NCBI GenBank assembly: GCA_018292915.2
Contig: JACVVK020000088.1
Span: 913,501 to 977,500 of the forward strand
From: Batillaria attramentaria
Taxonomy: Eukaryota > Mollusca > Gastropoda > Batillariidae
Direction: 5' to 3'
Length of the DNA stretch: 64,000 nucleotides
Part shown: positions 53,801 through 63,082 of the stretch, piece by piece
How the letters are laid out: each line of letters starts with the position of its first letter
How positions within the stretch are numbered: position 1 is the stretch's first letter
Translations under genes and position numbers: made by a program
The notes under the pieces: model-generated
The model's input: only the letters and a program-made list of their open reading frames with translations
The model's database searches: none
Told to the model about the DNA's origin: nothing

Positions 53801-54826
53801 TGGTGAAAGGGCAACTCGCTTGATTCAAACCAATTTTGTGTGTGTGTATTGTGTCTGTAATATAACCTTTGCCTGTCTTCCAGTTACATGTATCTGTTCT
53901 GCTGTTTGCTTTTTTTGTTGTTGTTTGTTGTTTTTTGTTTACAAAAACATATATATACTTGCATGTGTTTTCCAAAATTCAGAATTGGCCCTGGTCACTA
54001 ACAAGCCAAGGGCAGCATCAGCTTTTGCAGTTGGAACTACAAAGTGTGCAGGTAATTTGCTGTTTTAGTGTGCTAATACTGTTGCTTTCAAAATTTGAAA
54101 GGTTCCTCTAAACCAATATTTGTATTGAACTGTTCATTTATTTTTTTGTTGAATAACCTTCAGTCAAGGTCATACTAACTGAATAATGTTCAAGAAACTG
54201 ATGTTGAAGAAGTATCTAGAAACTGAAAGCTGCCCAAAGGTCAAACTAAATTCTTTATTGAATATAGATTTTGGGGCATATATTGCTTTAAGAAATGCTG
54301 TTTTGACTCTTCTATTCCAGTCATGTCACACATCATGCAAGAAACAGGGTGCCAATTTTCCAGAACATTCTAGATTTACGGAATGACAACTTAAAAAAAT
54401 TAAAGTTTCCAGCTTGAGCACTTCAGAAAATTAAATTTTCTGGATTGGCAAAATCAGTGAGCAACAAGTGTGAGCCCCCACCCCACTCCACCTCACCCCA
54501 CTATTGTGTACCACCTTTTGAAATTTCTGTATAGCCCAATAGCGCTGATTCAGTATTTTGAGGGGAGGATGGCCAATTCAGGAGATTGCTGGGTGTTACA
54601 CAGTTGAATCCTCCTCTGGGGATTCTTAATTCAGATATGTGAGGTTTTCTTGCCAGTGAAGGTCAAACTTTGATATGATTGTTTTCTTCCTACAGCACTA
54701 GATGTACAAGCCTTTGAGCGTCTAATGGGCCCATGCATGGACATCATGAAGCGTAATATCAACGAGTATGAGGATCAGTTGGCCACCATTTTTGGACAGA
54801 AAGTCAATATGGATGACCTTCGGTGA
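28823..54826 (+). CDS. PRKAR2: cAMP-dependent protein kinase type II regulatory subunit (13 exons, 392 aa)
   Basis: Exons: 28823-29051, 32198-32236, 33052-33110, 34420-34503, 34821-34862, 36457-36521, 40746-40899, 41284-41385, 42089-42163, 42493-42558, 51750-51813, 53983-54051, 54696-54826. They total 1179 nt, 393 codons with stop, in phase throughout. Domains: N-terminal dimerization/docking helices that bind AKAPs (~4-40), an acidic linker, inhibitor site RRKS at residues 86-89, and cAMP domain A with [17 protein letters not shown] (197-213; E200 and R209 contact cAMP). Domain B has [16 protein letters not shown] (324-339; E327, R336). The Ser at the inhibitor P-site marks a type II subunit, phosphorylatable by the catalytic subunit; type I has Ala/Gly there. 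The protein holds PKA inactive until cAMP binds. Start codon fits the family (MSxxIPPGLTxLLQ). Introns hold many mobile elements. Confidence 0.96.
29438..30268. repeat. Inverted-repeat element with G-rich arms (~830 bp)
   Basis: The left arm (29438-29575) and right arm (30135-30268) are imperfect reverse complements. GTATACCAGTCGTCCACTGG at 29525 matches, with few changes, the complement of CCAGTGGACGAATGGTATAC at 30180. Each arm itself contains repeated GTATACCAGTCGT-type units next to G-runs. The middle 560 bases are unrelated. No clear target duplication or ORF; a MITE-like origin is inference. Confidence 0.65.
30295..30990. repeat. Degenerate GGTTAG/CTAACC-rich inverted region
   Basis: GGTTTAGGGTTAGTAA and similar words occur near 30302-30400; their complements (CCTAACCTTAAACC, CTAACCCTAAACC) occur near 30910-30950. 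ATGAGGTTTAGGGTTAG and its complement are shared between sides. Confidence 0.55.
32198..32236 (+). CDS. PRKAR2: PKA-RII exon 2: inhibitor (autophosphorylation) site
   Basis: [13 protein letters not shown], 39 nt. RRKS docks in the catalytic cleft; the Ser is the phosphorylatable P-site. Acceptor TTTTCCAG, donor TCAG|GTGAGC. Confidence 0.93.
33052..33110 (+). CDS. PRKAR2: PKA-RII exon 3: acidic segment after inhibitor site
   Basis: [20 protein letters not shown], matching the SxAExYxPxEDxD segment of RII proteins. A poly-T tract lies just before its acceptor. Confidence 0.93.
34420..34503 (+). CDS. PRKAR2: PKA-RII exon 4
   Basis: [20 protein letters not shown] then LLFRSLDE: the N3A helices leading into cAMP domain A. 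28 codons, phase 0-0. Confidence 0.95.
34821..34862 (+). CDS. PRKAR2: PKA-RII exon 5
   Basis: [14 protein letters not shown], 14 codons, phase 0-0; a helix before domain A. Confidence 0.93.
35272..36367 (+). mobile_element. GGCTCCC tandem-repeat element, copy 2 (1096 bp, intact)
   Basis: Best-preserved example. After TTTTT it starts GGCTCCCTTGTGTAACAATG, whose first 22 bases after GG fold as CTCCC-TTGT/ACAA-T-GGGAG. A CTGT/GT tract follows, then about seven monomers marked by AATGACCTTGAC at 35478, 35627, 35771, 35917, 36047, 36178 and 36314. The end is GTCACAAGGGAGCC, hairpin GGAGGC-TTCT-GCCTCT and CTAG|TT. Inserted in intron 5 of the kinase gene. Confidence 0.88.
36457..36521 (+). CDS. PRKAR2: PKA-RII exon 6: cAMP domain A, start
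   Basis: [21 protein letters not shown], the GDxxIxQGDxGDxFYVI motif of the first beta strands. Donor ACCA|GTAAGT, phase 2. Confidence 0.95.
38127..38164. repeat. Perfect 38-bp palindrome (insertion in repeat X)
   Basis: CAAGGACTACTCTACCCAG is followed directly by its exact complement. CACAAG lies at 38125-38130 and again at 38164-38169. The sister unit near 37942 reads ATCACAAGACATGCACAAGC with no palindrome, so this is an insertion flanked by a short duplication. Confidence 0.85.
38323..38490 (+). mobile_element. tRNA-derived SINE
   Basis: The head resembles a tRNA: A box TGGCCGAATGGTAGAGAG at 38335 and B box AGTTCGAATCCC at 38378. The body contains GGTGGAAAAGGACGTTAAAC and a CACCCACCC end. 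It lies after a CT array inside repeat X. The acceptor arms do not pair as a functional tRNA should. Confidence 0.65.
38874..39910. mobile_element. CGTACG-rich MITE, Harbinger-like (1037 bp)
   Basis: Ends are inverted repeats: CGGTCACAACCGGCCGTACG at 38879 and, on the other strand, CGGTCACAACCGGCCGCACG from 39906. TTA flanks both sides (38871-38873, 39911-39913), the PIF/Harbinger target. The interior is GC-rich with dozens of CGTACG, GCACG and CGATGG words. It has few stops, so several frames stay open without meaning. An AT dinucleotide run lies at 39474-39494. Confidence 0.75.
40457..40499. repeat. (GT)n microsatellite
   Basis: About 21 GT units in intron 6. Confidence 0.95.
40746..40899 (+). 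CDS. PRKAR2: PKA-RII exon 7: phosphate-binding cassette A (GC donor)
   Basis: Contains [20 protein letters not shown] then [20 protein letters not shown] and ends LWAL. The donor is CTG|GCAAGT; joining to the next exon gives WAL-DRNTF, the conserved junction, so the intron is GC-AG. Confidence 0.95.
41284..41385 (+). CDS. PRKAR2: PKA-RII exon 8: B/C helix between cAMP domains
   Basis: [20 protein letters not shown] then [14 protein letters not shown], 34 codons, phase 0-0. Confidence 0.96.
42089..42163 (+). CDS. PRKAR2: PKA-RII exon 9: cAMP domain B, start
   Basis: [20 protein letters not shown] then QIIRQ, 25 codons, phase 0-0. Confidence 0.95.
42493..42558 (+). CDS. PRKAR2: PKA-RII exon 10: cAMP domain B
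   Basis: [22 protein letters not shown], 22 codons, phase 0-0. Donor AAA|GTAAGT. Confidence 0.95.
42840..42895. repeat. (CG)n-(CA)n microsatellite
   Basis: GCGCGCGCG followed by about 22 CA units. Confidence 0.95.
43621..43668 (+). CDS. PRKAR2: Candidate PKA-RII cassette exon (16 aa)
   Basis: [16 protein letters not shown], 48 nt, open in the gene's phase 0 on both sides. It is bounded by a pyrimidine-containing acceptor (CTTTCGGTCACAG) and a donor (GAGAG|GTATAC). Inclusion would place an acidic insert between DK (residue 305) and [11 protein letters not shown], in the loop of domain B that varies in length among RII proteins; skipping keeps the frame. The codon-level openness and acidic content suggest a real alternative exon, but it is short. 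Confidence 0.5.
44555..46250 (+). mobile_element. GGCTCCC tandem-repeat element, copy 3 (1696 bp, expanded)
   Basis: Same head (GGCTCCCTTGTGTAACAA) and tail (CACAAGGGAGCC, hairpin GGAGGC-TGCT-GCCTCT, CTAG|TT) as copy 2. It carries about eleven to twelve monomers; several form higher-order pairs of about 300 bp separated by TTTCCGCAGTAAACC-type joins. Confidence 0.88.
47553..48086. mobile_element. hAT-like MITE with internal tandem duplication (534 bp)
   Basis: Ends CAGGGGTG...CACCCCTG; CATACT(C) lies on both sides. The left part contains a ~107-bp unit twice (GATTCAGATCGGATTTCCGA at 47571 and 47681), rich in ATTTCCGATTT words. No transposase. Confidence 0.65.
48212..48330 (+). pseudogene. 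Possible Harbinger transposase N-terminal fragment
   Basis: [20 protein letters not shown] then [19 protein letters not shown] resembles the start of PIF/Harbinger DDE nucleases (basic stretch, then FRDRxNPLD and an acidic/aromatic run). It degrades into poly-C at 48325 and no catalytic region follows. Its place inside a Harbinger-like inverted repeat supports the reading, but the match is short. Confidence 0.4.
48706..49790 (+). mobile_element. GGCTCCC tandem-repeat element, copy 4 (1085 bp)
   Basis: Head GGCTCCCTTGTGTAACAATG after TTGTT, microsatellite CTGT/GTAT, about seven monomers, tail TCACAAGGGAGCC with hairpin GGAGGC-TTTT-GCCTCT and CTAG|TT. Located inside the 3-kb Harbinger-like element. 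Confidence 0.88.
50746..50812. repeat. (CA)n microsatellite
   Basis: About 33 CA units. Confidence 0.95.
51750..51813 (+). CDS. PRKAR2: PKA-RII exon 11: approach to phosphate-binding cassette B
   Basis: [21 protein letters not shown], donor GGAG|GTGAGC, phase 1. Confidence 0.95.
51814..53982 (+). other. PKA-RII intron 11
   Basis: No repeat family or exon recognised; open frames near 52273-52578 and 52910-53215 show no domain. Confidence 0.5.
53983..54051 (+). CDS. PRKAR2: PKA-RII exon 12: phosphate-binding cassette B
   Basis: [23 protein letters not shown] with the cAMP-contacting Arg in NKPRAAS. Acceptor AAATTCAG, donor GCAG|GTAATT. Confidence 0.96.
54696..54826 (+). CDS. PRKAR2: PKA-RII exon 13: C-terminal helix and stop
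   Basis: [21 protein letters not shown] then [22 protein letters not shown] and TGA. LGPCxDIMKRN is the family signature. Confidence 0.97.
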
Positions 54827-57746
54827 ACTTGTGTGTCATTATAAACCACATTACATCACCTACTCCGGCCACTGTTTCCTGTTTTAGATGGTTCTTCCAC
54901 AGCACTGTTGTAGTCATAGACATTGTATTGAGAGTACATACCATGCAGTCATTGCCTTTAGAAAGGGGTGTTGCTGCTTACGTTGTTTTGTACGAGAGAG
55001 AGAGAGAGAGATATATCCTTACACGTCTTTGATGCACTGCCTAAGTTAGCAGATTATTGAAATTGAAAGAAGAATAAAGTTACATTAGGTGTAAGAGCAG
55101 GTGTATTTTTGTTGTGAAGTCTATGTATACATTAATGCCGCACAAAATGTGTTATTTGTATTTGTGACAGTTTTGGCAACTGTTGAATGTTAAACGGGAT
55201 AAATTTGGATTATTTGCTTACAAATCATTGTAATGGGCTCCTGTGTTTCCATATATAGTAAATGTGTACCAAGCATGGTGCACCACTATACCAGTGGTTT
55301 TACAGTGTCCATGTACTGATGAATAGCCAGTTGTGACCAGCTCTTATGTTGAAATTTTCAAAGAGCAGTTAACATTACCCACGTCAGTATTTCTTTGAAA
55401 GTGTCCTGTGTTTTCTTGTTCAAACCAAGTTGGAATGAGTAAGTATTTTGTTAACTTTATTTTACTCTGCACAGTAATGATCGGGGCTGGTAAAATGTTT
55501 TGATGAACCTTTAGGCGAGTGTCAGGGGTAAAATATTTAATCTGAAATGTCAGCTGGCTTGAATTCTCATGAAATTTGGGATACCAGCTGTGCAGTTAAA
55601 GCCTTGTTTTGAACTCATGGAGCCCCCCCCCCCCCCCCCCTGGTTCTTTTTACTATTCTGCTCTAACTCTTTGCCAGGTCAAATGGTGAATCTCCTGATT
55701 GGGTCGAAATTTGGAAGCTGAGTCAGTTTTTACAATGCACAAGGAAGATAATGCTGTGATGGGGTTGACGTGGTATGGAACTGTTGTAGCAGTCACATTC
55801 TACACTTCATGTTATAAATATCCTATCCTTTGTGTTTTCCTACAGTGTGCACTTGTGTTTATTTAGTTTCAGTTTGGTAGACATATCTCTCACTCCCCAC
55901 ATTCTCAGGATTGGTAAGATATGTAGCAGAAAGGGTAGTACTTGTAACCTCTAAGTTCTTCCTCCTTGAAAGTCAGCACCTTCTGTTCTCGAATATAAAT
56001 ATTTCACCCCCCAAAAGCTACATCCTATGGGTTTGACTTGCCCTGAGAACTACGGCATCTACAATGCCAGTCTTGCAGTCACGCGATATCCTAGCAACCC
56101 TAGATAAAGAGTTGCACCTGAGAAGCGGCTGTATCTGAACCTCGGTGAAAGGTCCATAGCATAGGAGCTAAGGTAATTCATTTCTTATTTGGCTGGTACA
56201 GTTGTACATCTTGATGTTGCTCACAGTGTTTATGTAACCCAACCCACTAAGCTGGCAGTTTTGTCACAGAAACTACAAAATGTATGATCCAGTTGTATTT
56301 AGCTCATACCATGAGTTCAATAAGGGTTACATGTCTAAAGTTCAGATTTAAACAACTATGTCAAAGTTGGTATGGTTATGTTCATTAGTAATACTGTCAG
56401 GAAACTGATGTTTCAGATGGCTTGAAAGTTGAGTTCAAAGGTTGAATTAAGGCAATGGAAACATTTGCAGAGCATGATGTTATGCCCTGATGTTAAGCCC
56501 ATGAAATGGAGGAGACCAAATCTATTTATCAGTAAAATGGGTCTAGTTGCGTCCATCAGCGTGAAGGTCAGGGGAATTAAACCTTGTAATGTTGCAGTGT
56601 TCTTTGATTTGCAAGAAGGCATTTTGCTGGTGATGAACAATAAAGGGTTACATGTATACATGTGCATTACATAGAACTGTCCGGCCTACTGCCCCACTAC
56701 CAGCGTAGTCACACAGTAGTAAACACTACTGAACAAACTTTGTGTTGAAAATCAATTTCCGCAAAGTTTATTGATTGTGAAACAGCAGTGCACTGTCTTG
56801 AAGGTGGTATTATCAACCTAAAACTTGTCTGATAGCTATTTTGCTCAACAGGGTCTTGAATTTGCTTGCTTTTCATTTCTCATCTACACTATTGAACAAT
56901 GAAAACCTCCCAAAGTTTGCTTGTTTTAAATGAATATCAAATTCTGCAACCTTGTACCCACGATCTGAGCTGAATACAATCTTAAGGTGAAATTTTTTTC
57001 AGGAGTGTGTTCACTTGTGTGGTTCAGTTTGAAGTGTCTGAGTGGTGAAATTTTGTTATGATTATCACTACATAATTATTCTTTAATAAGTTACATCAGT
57101 AAATGAAACAGTACAAGGTAACTAATCATCAACTTGTTATGTAAGTCTGCTTGTTTGAAAGACCTCAGTATTATTGTTTTTGCATTGTTTGATCCGTTTA
57201 GGTTTCATTATCAGTGCCAAATAGTATATCTTGCCAGCTGTATTTATACCAGTACAGACTTTTTGATTTCAGAGTAATGAGATGAATGCCAAATGTGTTC
57301 TTGGTGTAGGTGTTTTTAGAACAAGTTTGTCACATCCTTTAGTCATTTTCAGGTGTCAGTCGAATTTTGTACTTTTAGTTGTGATTCTGCATATGTAGTG
57401 GCTACAGTCTAGTCTGTCCATATATTTGTTGTAATTCACACAGTTTGTGAAGTTTGTCCCGTGATATTAAGTTTTTGTTCTCTTTCTCTGAAACACAGAT
57501 TGATATTATAGATTTTTTTTTGGTCAGGTGGATCACATGGCTTGATACCTTTCAGAGATAACATAAAAATGTAAAACATACAAAATATTCATCAGGACGA
57601 CTACCAGCAGGGTCATAGTGGAATCAGAAGCAGGCCAGTTTTGAGTTCAAAGCTAGGTTTTGCACAATGCCCACAGCTCGGATTTGCATGGTGTGTGTAG
57701 CTTTGTGAGCCAGCCTTCAAACATACATCTGACATGAACCTTTTTT
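54827..57746 (+). other. PKA-RII 3' UTR and flank
   Basis: No coding domain. A GA run at 54998-55010, poly-C at 55624-55640. AATAAA signals at 55073 and near 56639 could end alternative 3' UTRs. Confidence 0.5.
55073..55078 (+). terminator. PRKAR2: Polyadenylation signal, PKA-RII
   Basis: AATAAA 247 nt after the stop; the first such signal. A later one near 60926 (TTTAATAAAGACC) would give a 6-kb UTR spanning element copy 5. Confidence 0.5.
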
Positions 57747-58782
57747 GGCTCCCTTGTGTAACAGTGGGAGTCTATGTATTATCCCTCCATCGTGTGTGTG
57801 TGTCCAGAAAACTTTAACATTGTCATTTTCTCAGAATCTACAAACAGCAGAGGCACCAAAATTGGCATGCTGATAGACAACCACAAGACCTTTCAAAACA
57901 TATCATTTTGAATGACCTTGACTGAAGGTCAAGGTCACTAAAGCTCTGTTTGAAAATTTTACATTGGCATTTACTCGTAATCTACAAACACCAGGGGTTT
58001 TAAACTTTGCATGATGATAGACATTGATAAGAACTTTACAGATATACATGTAGTCAATGGCCTTGTGTCAAGGTCAAGGCCGTACAAGCTATTTTTGTGA
58101 AACCTTAACATTGGCATTTTCTCAGAAACAACAAAGAGCAGAGGTGCCAAACCTGGCGTGCTGATAGACAGTGATAAGACCTGTGCACACATACCATCTT
58201 AAATGACCTTGACTCAAAGTCAAGGTCATTAAAACAGTCTGTTGGGAAATTTCACGTTCGCATTTTCTCAGAATCTAGAAGGATCAGAAGCCTCAAACTA
58301 TGTGCGGCAGCACCTATACAGACATACCTGTGTTCAGTGACTTTTAGTCAAGGTCAAGGCCATGCAAGCGTTTTTTGGGAAACTTTAACCTTGGCATTTT
58401 CTCCAAAACAACATTACAGGCACCAAACGAGGCATGATGATAGACAGCAGTGAGACCTACCTTTCTGAATGACCTTGACTGAAAGTCAAGGTCATTAAAG
58501 CTGTCTGTTACGAATTTTAACATTACTGTTTTCGGGGGAACTATAAATACTAGAGGCATCGAACTTGGCATGATGATAGACATTGATGAGATCTCATTTG
58601 AATGACCTTGACCATACAAACTGTTTCGGGGAAAATTGTAATACTGCCAGGAACTCAGAGTGCCAGAGACACTTTACTTGGCATGATAATGGATAGTGAT
58701 AAGAGCTTTACAAACATAATTACTCTTGTGAATGACCTTGACCTGTGTCACAAGGGAGCCATGGAGGCTTCTGCCTCTGCAG
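57747..58782 (+). mobile_element. GGCTCCC tandem-repeat element, copy 5 (1036 bp)
   Basis: Head GGCTCCCTTGTGTAACAGTG after TTTTTT, a short GT tract, about seven monomers, tail CACAAGGGAGCC, hairpin GGAGGC-TTCT-GCCTCT and GCAG|TT (CTAG mutated). Confidence 0.87.
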
Positions 58783-61082
58783 TTTCACTTGAACAGAGTG
58801 CCAGTATGCATGATACGTCATGAATGCCCATAGCTGTCAAGGATTTTTGCATGGGATGTTGGGCATGCTACTGGGTGTTTTGGCATAGTAGTGATTTTGT
58901 AACCATGGGTTTAACATTAGCCAGACGGTGGTCAGTACACATACAGAAAGGATGGTATTGGTCAGTGCCAACCCATATGCAGACAGAGCAGAATACTGGC
59001 CTCCCTCTAAGTTGGTTTGCTGCTGGCTGACTGTGCCTGACACAAGTTCCTGTCTGTAAGCAGAAACTGGGAGGCCATCAGGTGTTAAGAGCAGTGTTCA
59101 GCTTGCAACACAAACATGTGGAGAGTTGTTATGTGTATTGTCAAGTGGACAAAACAACAAAAAAACCAAAACATACCAGCGTTAAATCCGTTAAGGACGT
59201 GTACATCAGACACTGATGGTGTGCGCAGAATGCTGTAATGTGTGGATCAGAAACAACACGTTTCATCTTTTTAAAAATATAGCCACTTTGATATGATTGC
59301 TTCCAATTCAAATAATGAAACCTTTTCAGTTAGCTACAGATGCCAAATATTTATTTAAAGATACCTTGAGCTGGAGGGCATACTTGTCAAAAAGATATCA
59401 GCATAAATGTGTGGGTTGGCCAATTCTGTGCAAATATTTGTTGCTTTGGTTTCTTTGAATGTTTGCAAAGTATTGATAATTGTGATAGATCAGCATTATT
59501 TAGTTTTACTGATCTTCATTTAAAGTGAATAGTACATATGTACCCCCTGAATTATACATTCCTATTTCAGCTTTAGTAATGTGCCTGTTAGACCTTCACC
59601 ATATATTACATCTGCCATCCAATTCATACATTGTGGGTAGAAAACTGCCCCTGAATTTCATACAGGAAACATTGCTCATCACATCCTTATCTTTATGTTG
59701 TTGGTCCAACACTATCCAGACATAGACTATTTCAAGCATTGCTGTTTGTTCCCAGATTCTTTTGGATGAGAATTTGCTGTGAGGTATTAGTAATTTCACC
59801 ACTGGGTAAAATGGTGAGAGTTCCTTTCTTTAAAAAGGGTAGAGTGACATATAGGGTTGCCAGTTGCCTGTGTGAAATTTATAGGTGGTGGTCTATTCTC
59901 AAGGTACAAAATACTGCAACATTAATTCTTTATGGAAAAGATTGTTGTTTGCATTTGCTGCCTGCTGTTGTACTGTAGGAATGCTGTGAGTTTGATAATG
60001 TTATGCCAGGAAGTAGGCTGCTCAACAGTTGTTCGTATTTTACAACAAAGTTATCACAAAAATCCTATACTGTGATAGACGATAACATTTTCACATGATA
60101 TGAAAGTCATTGCAGTTCTGTCCTCTACAGTGTGTTTATAGTACATGTGGTATGCAGACAGCTTTGTCATTGTTCTAGGCTCATACCGAATAAGAGGTAA
60201 AATTTTCGTAGGTACTGCACGTTTTTGCCGTCATTTTGTTTCTGCTAAAGATATTTAATTTGCAAGACTTGGAATTGGCAAGTCTGTTACCAATCTACTT
60301 TGTGTGTTCTTCAGTGTGTGTGAGGGATGATGCGAACACGTAACTCTGTATAACTGTAAGTTATTATTTATTCCAGAAGCTGTGATCTCCTAATTCCACT
60401 TTCGAATACTTAGTCTCAAATGATATGTTAACAGTTTGCTATCATTGTCCGTTTTACGAGAGCAAGAGCTTCTGTAGATATCTTGACTCTCTCTGGGTAC
60501 CCTTGGGTTTGCAGGATGTGCTGGTTTTGGCAAAGAGAATTTACTATTGGTGACTTTGTTTACCATTTGTCATTTACAATGTATCTGCCTCAAAACACAG
60601 TGTTGTTTGTATTGCCCAATCCAGGCTGATCACACCTGTGTTATCAGTTTCATTCCCAGCACTTGCAAGTACGTGTTCCCTGCAAAGTTCAGGTCATCTG
60701 CTCAACAAAACTAGTGATTGTTGTTTCGTAAACAAGATTGTGTATACATATGTGTTGTCATTTCAATTTGTGCGTCATTGATTCAGAATATGGTAGATTT
60801 GAATGGGAAACAATCCTTTTTCTCTGCTAATGGCCACTCCGACCCCATACCAACCTATTGAGAAGGTTGGTACATTTTGTGTTATTAGATCTGATTTTCC
60901 TCCCACAAAGCTACTTGAAATGCTTTAATAAAGACCTTTGAACAATCCACACAGAGTGCTGTTCTTATTAATGTTAGACCTGATCATGTGTAACGTAACT
61001 GCTTAGTGGAAATTTCACCTAGATAAGTCTGCCGTGATCTAGAAAAGGCACCATGCATTGGAAAGGCGCTTAGGCCCTTTTT
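58783..61082. other. 3' flanking DNA without recognised features
   Basis: AT-rich unique-looking sequence; open frames lack domains. An AATAAA lies near 60926. Confidence 0.5.
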
Positions 61083-61300
61083 GAAGTTGCTTCTCTATGG
61101 AAAAGCAGCTTCATGAGATGAGGAAGATTTTGATGTGTGCACAGCAAGTTTGAGTGGAAAATCAAATAAAAAACACTGTGACTGTAACATTTTTTTCCAG
61201 ACAATACAATCTTTTACACACATGGTAACATAGCAAAATCAACATCACATACATTTATGCAACACTATGCTACTGCGTTCTATTTGGCAGTTGTGTGACG
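61083..61300 (+). repeat. Dispersed repeat family X, diverged fragment
   Basis: GAAGTTGCTTCTCTAT is a decayed version of the palindromic head. It is followed by landmarks shared with 37106: CAGCAAGTTTGAG, CTGTGACTGTAAC, ACAATAC, TGCTACTGCGTTCT. Similarity fades near 61300. Confidence 0.65.
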
Positions 61301-61451
61301 TTTATTCGTATGTATCAAAATTGTATACTGAGAGGCAAAAAGTTCTGCACATTTTTCAGTTGCCAGTCATGCACCGAGATACACTCGAATTTGTTGCCCA
61401 AATGCCGGACATACCAGATTTTATGGCGGTAAGAAATTGCTGCTTTTGACT

Positions 61452-62050
61452 GATAACTCAGCAATAACTGCCACTCGCTTAGTTCTTAAAGGAAAGAAAT
61501 TGGATCACGTCACACCCCTTTTTCGCACTCTGCACTGGTTGCCTGTGTCTTCTAGAATTCAATACAAGATTTCATCCCTTACATACAACTGCTCCTCCTG
61601 TCCTCCATATCTGTCTTCTTTGCTTCAGCTTTACACTCCATCTAGACAACTTCATTCTGCTGCTGACGCTCGGAAACTCCGGGTCCCTCATGTCAAGACA
61701 AAGACCTTTGGTCAGCGTAGTTGTTCACACCAGGGTCCGACTTATTGGAATGATCTTCCAGTTTCGATCAGATATGCAGACACAAAACTATCTTTCAAAA
61801 CAAATTTGAAAACCCACCTCTTCACAGCCTTCAACCAATAACAGTTGCCACATCATCATCTTGCTGGTCATATGTGTGTGTGTGTGTAAACCAGGGGCAG
61901 CGCTGCACATCATGTGTTTTTAGTTAAATGTGTGTGTGGAGGCATGTTGTGTGTGTTTCTGGATGAGTGAGTGTTCTTTGTAAGGCGCCCTGTGCTCCCG
62001 CGAGAGGGAGGGCGTCCTTAAAGTACCCATTTTATTATTATTATTATTAA
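61452..62050 (+). pseudogene. 5'-truncated LINE: ORF2 C-terminus, 3' UTR and (ATT)n tail
   Basis: The frame to 61841 reads HVTPLFRTLHWLPVSSRIQY then KISSLTYNC, and YWNDLPVSIRYADTKLSFKT then NLKTHLFTAF. This is the well-known tail of a non-LTR reverse transcriptase ORF (LHWLPVxxRIxYKI ... NxLPxxIR ... FKxxLKTHLF). It is followed by a 3' UTR ending GGCGCCCTGTGCTCCCGCGA... and an ATT microsatellite (62030-62049), the usual 3' end of such elements. The 5' part is missing, so it is a dead copy. Confidence 0.85.
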
Positions 62051-63082
62051 ATTTGCTCAAAAACGTACTGCAGAATTTGATGAAAACAAAATGCACGTGA
62101 TTTCTTGTTATTGTGTTTGATACTCACCCCTTGGCCCTTTGTAAAAGATTGTGTTTAGCTCATTGCCATGGGTTAACAGAATGAAGCAAAGAAAATACAT
62201 GTACTGATTGTCAAGCGTTTGTGTTTTGAGGATGGTCATGACAACTAACGTCCACAAAACCTCTACATGTATATACTGCCTAAAAGTTATCGGCACTGCT
62301 TTGGAGATGTTCAGCCTACAAAATTTGAAAATAAATGCAATTCTAAATTCCGAAACTTAATAGCTGAGCTGACCCTTCACACCACATGATCATTGTTTTG
62401 GTTGCCCTCAATGTGAGACTTCCGGTGTGACATCTTTAGTGATGCAGAACTATCAACCACAATGCGGCTATATAAAGGTCCGTTCCGCTGCCAAAATCAC
62501 ACAGGGACATCACCGCAAGCATGTCATCAATGACATTGTCTGATCCAACCTCCACACTCTCCTGCAGTAGCCCGAGGGCATCTGTCCGTTCGTGTTAAAA
62601 AAAATCTGTTTCGCATGCCAATGCCATGGGCAGAACTAACTTTTTTTTAGCAAACTGTCATCCGATAAGTGCAGTACCCTAATTTTACCTGATGAGCAGT
62701 ATTGAGTATTTGGTATATGTTTTCGGCCGCAAATTGCAGGGAAATCCCCGCAAAGCCGGAACACGGTAGAATCTGTTACTGCCTCGCAGCGCCCCAGGAA
62801 CACAACCTTATGTGAGGTTTTGGATTGTGGCGAGGTCAGTGCCTACATGACACTGGGAACACTTTGGTTTGAACAGGAGATCACACCAGATACAGAATTT
62901 CCACCCTTCTGAATGTTTGTTGTTCCACTGGACTGGGGCAGTTAAATGGTGTTCTTGATTTCCTCTGGAAATAACACCATGCACTGCTAGTTTGCTACTG
63001 TTTTGGCATTTCTTTTGCTGAGAGATGGCATAAGAATGACATCCTGAAGTTTCATAAAGTTTGGGCAACTGGCTAATGTTTT
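62051..63082. other. Flanking DNA without recognised features
   Basis: No gene, repeat or RNA feature that I can support. Confidence 0.5.
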